From positions 68,557 through 132,556 of the forward strand of contig NZ_DAIQAX010000003.1 of NCBI RefSeq assembly GCF_036781485.1: a stretch of 64,000 nt of DNA, read 5' to 3'. The DNA is from Thermocrinis sp. (GTDB lineage: Bacteria; Aquificota; Aquificia; Aquificales; Aquificaceae). The notes below the pieces were generated by a model. It did not search any database. It saw only the letters and a program-made list of their open reading frames with translations, and was not told the DNA's origin. Positions within the stretch are counted from its first letter, which is position 1. Each line of letters starts with the position of its first letter. Below are positions 61,631-64,000 of the stretch, piece after piece. The translations under genes and the position numbers were made by a program.

Positions 61631-62945
61631 ACCTAAGGCAATATTCATCTTAGGTGGCACTGGGGACCTGGCAAAGAAAAAACTTCTGCCCGCACTTGCA
61701 AAAATCAGAAAAAACAGAGAGGACTTAAAGGTAGTTTATTCGTTGGCGCGTTCCAAAAATGAGGAGTGGGAAACTATAGCCTGTAGCTTAGACCCAGACT
61801 TTAGAACTCTTTGCAACTTCATTCCCTTTGATGTCTTAAAGTGGGAAGATTACTTAAGATTGGGTCAGGTTTTGGAGGGGCTTAGGGGATACGAGTTAAT
61901 ATTTTATTTGTCCCTTTCACCCTTTCTCTACGAACAAACCATAATAAACCTTGGAAGACTGCTAAGAAACTTTTCCAATCCTAGAAAGCTGGTGGTAGAA
62001 AAGCCCTTTGGTTTTGATCTAAGCTCTGCCCAAAAGTTAAACAACCTTCTTTACAGATACTTCATAGAAGAGGAAATATACAGAATAGACCACTTTTTGG
62101 GAAAGGACACTGTTCAGAACATCTTCTCCCTTAGGTTTTCTAACACCATATTTGAGGGGGTATGGAACAAAAACTTTATTGACCATGTGCAGATAGTGGC
62201 AATAGAGGATGTGGGTGTGGAAAACAGAATAGACTTCTACGACAAAGTGGGAGCGGTAAGGGATATGTTGCAAAACCACATTTTGCAAATGCTTGCCTTT
62301 ACTGCGATGGAACCTCCCTGTCTTATGGCTCCCCAGTTTATAAGGGACGAAAAGGTTAAAGTTTTGAGAAGTTTAAACATCTCTGAGTTTGTCAAAGGAC
62401 AGTACGAAGGATATCCCAAGGAAAGCTCCCGCACGGAGACTTTCGTGGCAGTAAAGGCTTACGTTGAAAACCTAAGGTGGCAGGGCGTGCCTTTTTATTT
62501 TATGACCGGAAAAAAGCTTGGTAAAAAGCTAACTCAAATTACAGTGGTGTTTAAAGAAATTCCAAAAAGTTTTATTTCCCTGCTGGACTGCATGCCAAAG
62601 CAAAATCGCATAACCTTTCAGGTAGCACCAAAGAACAGCCTGAGCATAGCCTTTGAACTGAGACCACCTACGGGTAGGTTTATAGCGTGTCCAATAGAAA
62701 CCATTATGGAATACAACCTGGAAGAATCCTTAGGACAACCCTTACCAGAGGCTTACGAGACCTTACTTGAAGACATATTAGATTCGGACCAAAGCCTTTT
62801 CATAAGGGCGGACGAGATAGAGGTAATGTGGGAGAAAGTGGAACCTTTGCTTTTAGAAGAGGAGGTGGAGGTCTATAAAGAAGATACTATCCCCGAAGGT
62901 GCTATAAAACTTATGGAAAAGGACAACAGAAGCTGGATTTTGTAG
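61623..62945 (+). CDS. zwf: Glucose-6-phosphate 1-dehydrogenase
   Basis: Zwf starts the oxidative pentose phosphate pathway. The 440-residue protein has the coenzyme motif LGGTGDLAKKKLLPAL, the active-site RIDHFLGKDTVQN and VEKPFGFDL. It is slightly shorter than the usual 480-500. It is tightly packed between gnd and pgl. Confidence 0.95.
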   Translation: MNRPKAIFILGGTGDLAKKKLLPALAKIRKNREDLKVVYSLARSKNEEWETIACSLDPDFRTLCNFIPFDVLKWEDYLRLGQVLEGLRGYELIFYLSLSPFLYEQTIINLGRLLRNFSNPRKLVVEKPFGFDLSSAQKLNNLLYRYFIEEEIYRIDHFLGKDTVQNIFSLRFSNTIFEGVWNKNFIDHVQIVAIEDVGVENRIDFYDKVGAVRDMLQNHILQMLAFTAMEPPCLMAPQFIRDEKVKVLRSLNISEFVKGQYEGYPKESSRTETFVAVKAYVENLRWQGVPFYFMTGKKLGKKLTQITVVFKEIPKSFISLLDCMPKQNRITFQVAPKNSLSIAFELRPPTGRFIACPIETIMEYNLEESLGQPLPEAYETLLEDILDSDQSLFIRADEIEVMWEKVEPLLLEEEVEVYKEDTIPEGAIKLMEKDNRSWIL

Positions 62946-63545
62946 ATGGAGAAAAGATTACTTCGGCTATTCCTTAGGCTTTCTAATGTTTTTCTCAGAA
63001 GAAAGGACCGCATAAGCGTTGCACTGGCAGGGGGTAAAACACCTATGGAATTTTACAAGCTTCTTTCAAACCAAAACTTGCCTTGGGAAAAGTTATCTTT
63101 TTTTCTGACGGACGAAAGGTTTGTTCCACTGGACTCTGACAAAAGCAACTACAAAAACATAAAAGAAAACTTGGGAGAAAAGGCTAAGCTCTATCCGGTG
63201 GATACAAGCCTTCCAATAGATAGGGCTTGCTTAGAGTATTCAGAGCTTTTGCCAGAAAGTTTGGACGTAGCCCTTTTGGGAGTTGGAGAAGACGGACATA
63301 CTGCCTCTTTGTTTCCAAAAGTAGATTGTAAGAAAATTACAGAAAAGGTATGCATTTCTTCAGCGCCCGATGGAACAAAAAGAGTTTCTCTGAGCTACGA
63401 ATACTTAAACCTTTCCTGCGTGGTGATCTTTGCTTTAAAAGGTCCAACAAAGATACAAGCTTACCAAAAGCTTTTGAGAGGGGATGACATACCAGCAAGC
63501 AAAGTAAAAGGTAGGAAAAAAACCTTTGTAATCTTTGAGCCATAA
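62946..63545 (+). CDS. pgl: 6-phosphogluconolactonase
   Basis: Pgl hydrolyses the lactone made by Zwf. The 199-residue protein has SVALAGGKTPMEFYKLL, FFLTDERFVPLDSDKSNY and LLGVGEDGHTASLFPK, the SugarP_isomerase/DevB signature. Its ATG directly follows the zwf stop, so the three pathway enzymes form one operon. Confidence 0.92.
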   Translation: MEKRLLRLFLRLSNVFLRRKDRISVALAGGKTPMEFYKLLSNQNLPWEKLSFFLTDERFVPLDSDKSNYKNIKENLGEKAKLYPVDTSLPIDRACLEYSELLPESLDVALLGVGEDGHTASLFPKVDCKKITEKVCISSAPDGTKRVSLSYEYLNLSCVVIFALKGPTKIQAYQKLLRGDDIPASKVKGRKKTFVIFEP

Positions 63546-63595
63546 AAGTTTTTCAGACAGGACGCGCTGTACCTTGCTTGCGTTATAATACTATT

Positions 63596-63705
63596 AGTTG
63601 TCTGTGGGTCCAAAAGGGGCCCATGTCAAATTGACAACTGAATAGGGTGCGTCTTCCTTAGGGGAGGTATTCCTCTACTTCACAACACCGCTTTCTTTTT
63701 ATTGA
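63596..63705 (+). ncRNA. Possible structured small RNA of unknown type
   Basis: TATAAT at 63584-63589 would start transcription near 63596, exactly where AGTTGTC (63596-63602) begins. This pairs with GACAACT (63633-63639) around an inner hairpin TGGGTCC/GGGCCCA (63605-63611, 63617-63623, loop AAAAG). Downstream are a hairpin AGGGGA/TCCTCT and a GGTG/CACC pair, then CTTTCTTTTT. No frame is open and I cannot match it to a known RNA family. A -35 box is not obvious. Confidence 0.45.
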
Positions 63706-63742
63706 GTCTCAAAGTTTTTAAGTTTATGCTTTTATGCAAAAA

Positions 63743-63784
63743 CATAAAGTCATAATTATGTAATTGCATAAAGTCATAATTATG
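63743..63784. repeat. Tandem 18-bp repeat CATAAAGTCATAATTATG
   Basis: The unit CATAAAGTCATAATTATG occurs twice (63743-63760 and 63767-63784) with a 24-bp period and ends in the palindrome CATAATTATG. TTTATGCTTTTATG just upstream carries the inverse of the CATAAA core. It is in the AT-rich stretch before the CRISPR leader and could be a protein binding site. Confidence 0.7.
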
Positions 63785-63885
63785 CACAGTTGCTCAAAGC
63801 GTTGGGAGACAAGGATTTAAATTTGACAATAACACACTCAACTTTGCACGACCGCCAATTTCCGGAAAAATACCTTCATTTGCGA

Positions 63886-63895
63886 GGGGTACCCC
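63886..63895. repeat. 10-bp perfect palindrome GGGGTACCCC
   Basis: A GC-rich palindrome in otherwise AT-rich leader DNA, directly before the putative CRISPR promoter -35 box. Confidence 0.5.
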
Positions 63896-63896
63896 C

Positions 63897-63925
63897 TTGA
63901 CAAAATTGTTGATATGTCTTATTTT
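63897..63925 (+). promoter_or_regulatory. Putative CRISPR leader promoter
   Basis: TTGACA (63897-63902), a 17-bp spacer and TATTTT (63920-63925) would start transcription about 14 bases before the first repeat. TTGACA at 63827 lies further upstream but has no good -10. Confidence 0.55.
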
Positions 63926-63945
63926 GATTGATGTAAGGATTTGAG

Positions 63946-64000
63946 GTTCCTAATGAACCGTGTGGAGTTGAAAGTTAGAAGTTGAGCTTTGCTAAGCCTG
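63946..64000 (+). CRISPR. Start of a CRISPR array: first repeat and part of first spacer
   Basis: The 29-base unit at 63946-63974 begins GTTCCTAATGAACCG, continues TGTGGAG and ends GTTGAAAG. It matches a repeat type I remember from Aquificales with slight changes, and the GTTGAAA(C/G) end is the usual crRNA 5' handle. The following 26 bases would be the first spacer, cut by the window end. Orientation puts the AT-rich leader upstream. With only one repeat copy in view, the array itself is inferred. Confidence 0.65.

Overview
The window looks like chromosomal DNA of a thermophilic Aquificaceae bacterium (Hydrogenobacter/Thermocrinis/Aquifex group). This is inferred from the 425-residue MutL with a short linker and C-terminal endonuclease motifs, an archaeal-type Ogg2 glycosylase, a PycA-like biotin carboxylase, a rubrerythrin without rubredoxin domain, Lys/Glu-rich proteins, very compact gene packing, and a CRISPR repeat of the type I remember from Aquificales. 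No species name can be fixed from the sequence alone.

Layout. 1-2165: recG, its 5' end outside the window. 2153-2999: a decayed gene. 2982-7195 (minus): recN, ogg2, plsY and a GT39-type glycosyltransferase. 7217-8545 (plus): hpt, a FliJ-like and a MotE-like gene, ended by a clear terminator shared with convergent groES-groEL (8561-10518). 10674-15333: pgsA facing a minus cluster of a DUF2334 deacetylase, a PHP-glycosyltransferase fusion, a GT4 enzyme and a small protein, probably for glycolipid or surface glycan. 15447-20338: a DUF2892 protein, a pteridine-reductase-like SDR, truA and two small genes, tRNA-Lys, glmU and a WecA/MraY-like transferase. 20389-27044 (plus): moxR, a nitrilase-like gene, peroxiredoxin and thioredoxin reductase, mutL, hisF, NUDIX, a small gene and NlpC/P60. 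27010-34285 (minus): pheT, a structured RNA (probable 6S), formyl-THF cyclo-ligase, RNase Y and mutS. 34425-36257: rubrerythrin, DUF3501 and a lipoprotein. 36245-42366: biotin carboxylase, thiC, uvrC, sppA, bioD. 42313-45228 (minus): tRNA-Ser(GGA), carA, PBP2/FtsI. 45415: queF. 45764-53856 (minus): a seven-gene run suhB, usp, TPR, LptF-like, unknown, HD hydrolase, TgpA-like. 53975-58950 (plus): kamA/epmB-like, yihY-like, alaS and two small genes. 58940-60527: flavodoxin, nitroreductase, ferredoxin and tRNA-Ser(GCT). 60731-63545: gnd, zwf, pgl. 63546-64000: non-coding DNA with a possible structured RNA, tandem repeats and the leader plus first repeat of a CRISPR array that continues beyond the window.

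The main themes are DNA repair (recG, recN, ogg2, mutL, mutS, uvrC), envelope and glycan synthesis, redox defence, and the oxidative pentose phosphate branch. Two patterns cross the gene list. Many first genes of transcription units have a -10 hexamer only 7-10 bases before the start codon and no Shine-Dalgarno sequence, so their mRNAs are probably leaderless. The peroxiredoxin and rubrerythrin promoters share a 15-base partly palindromic element directly against the -10 box, which suggests common redox control.
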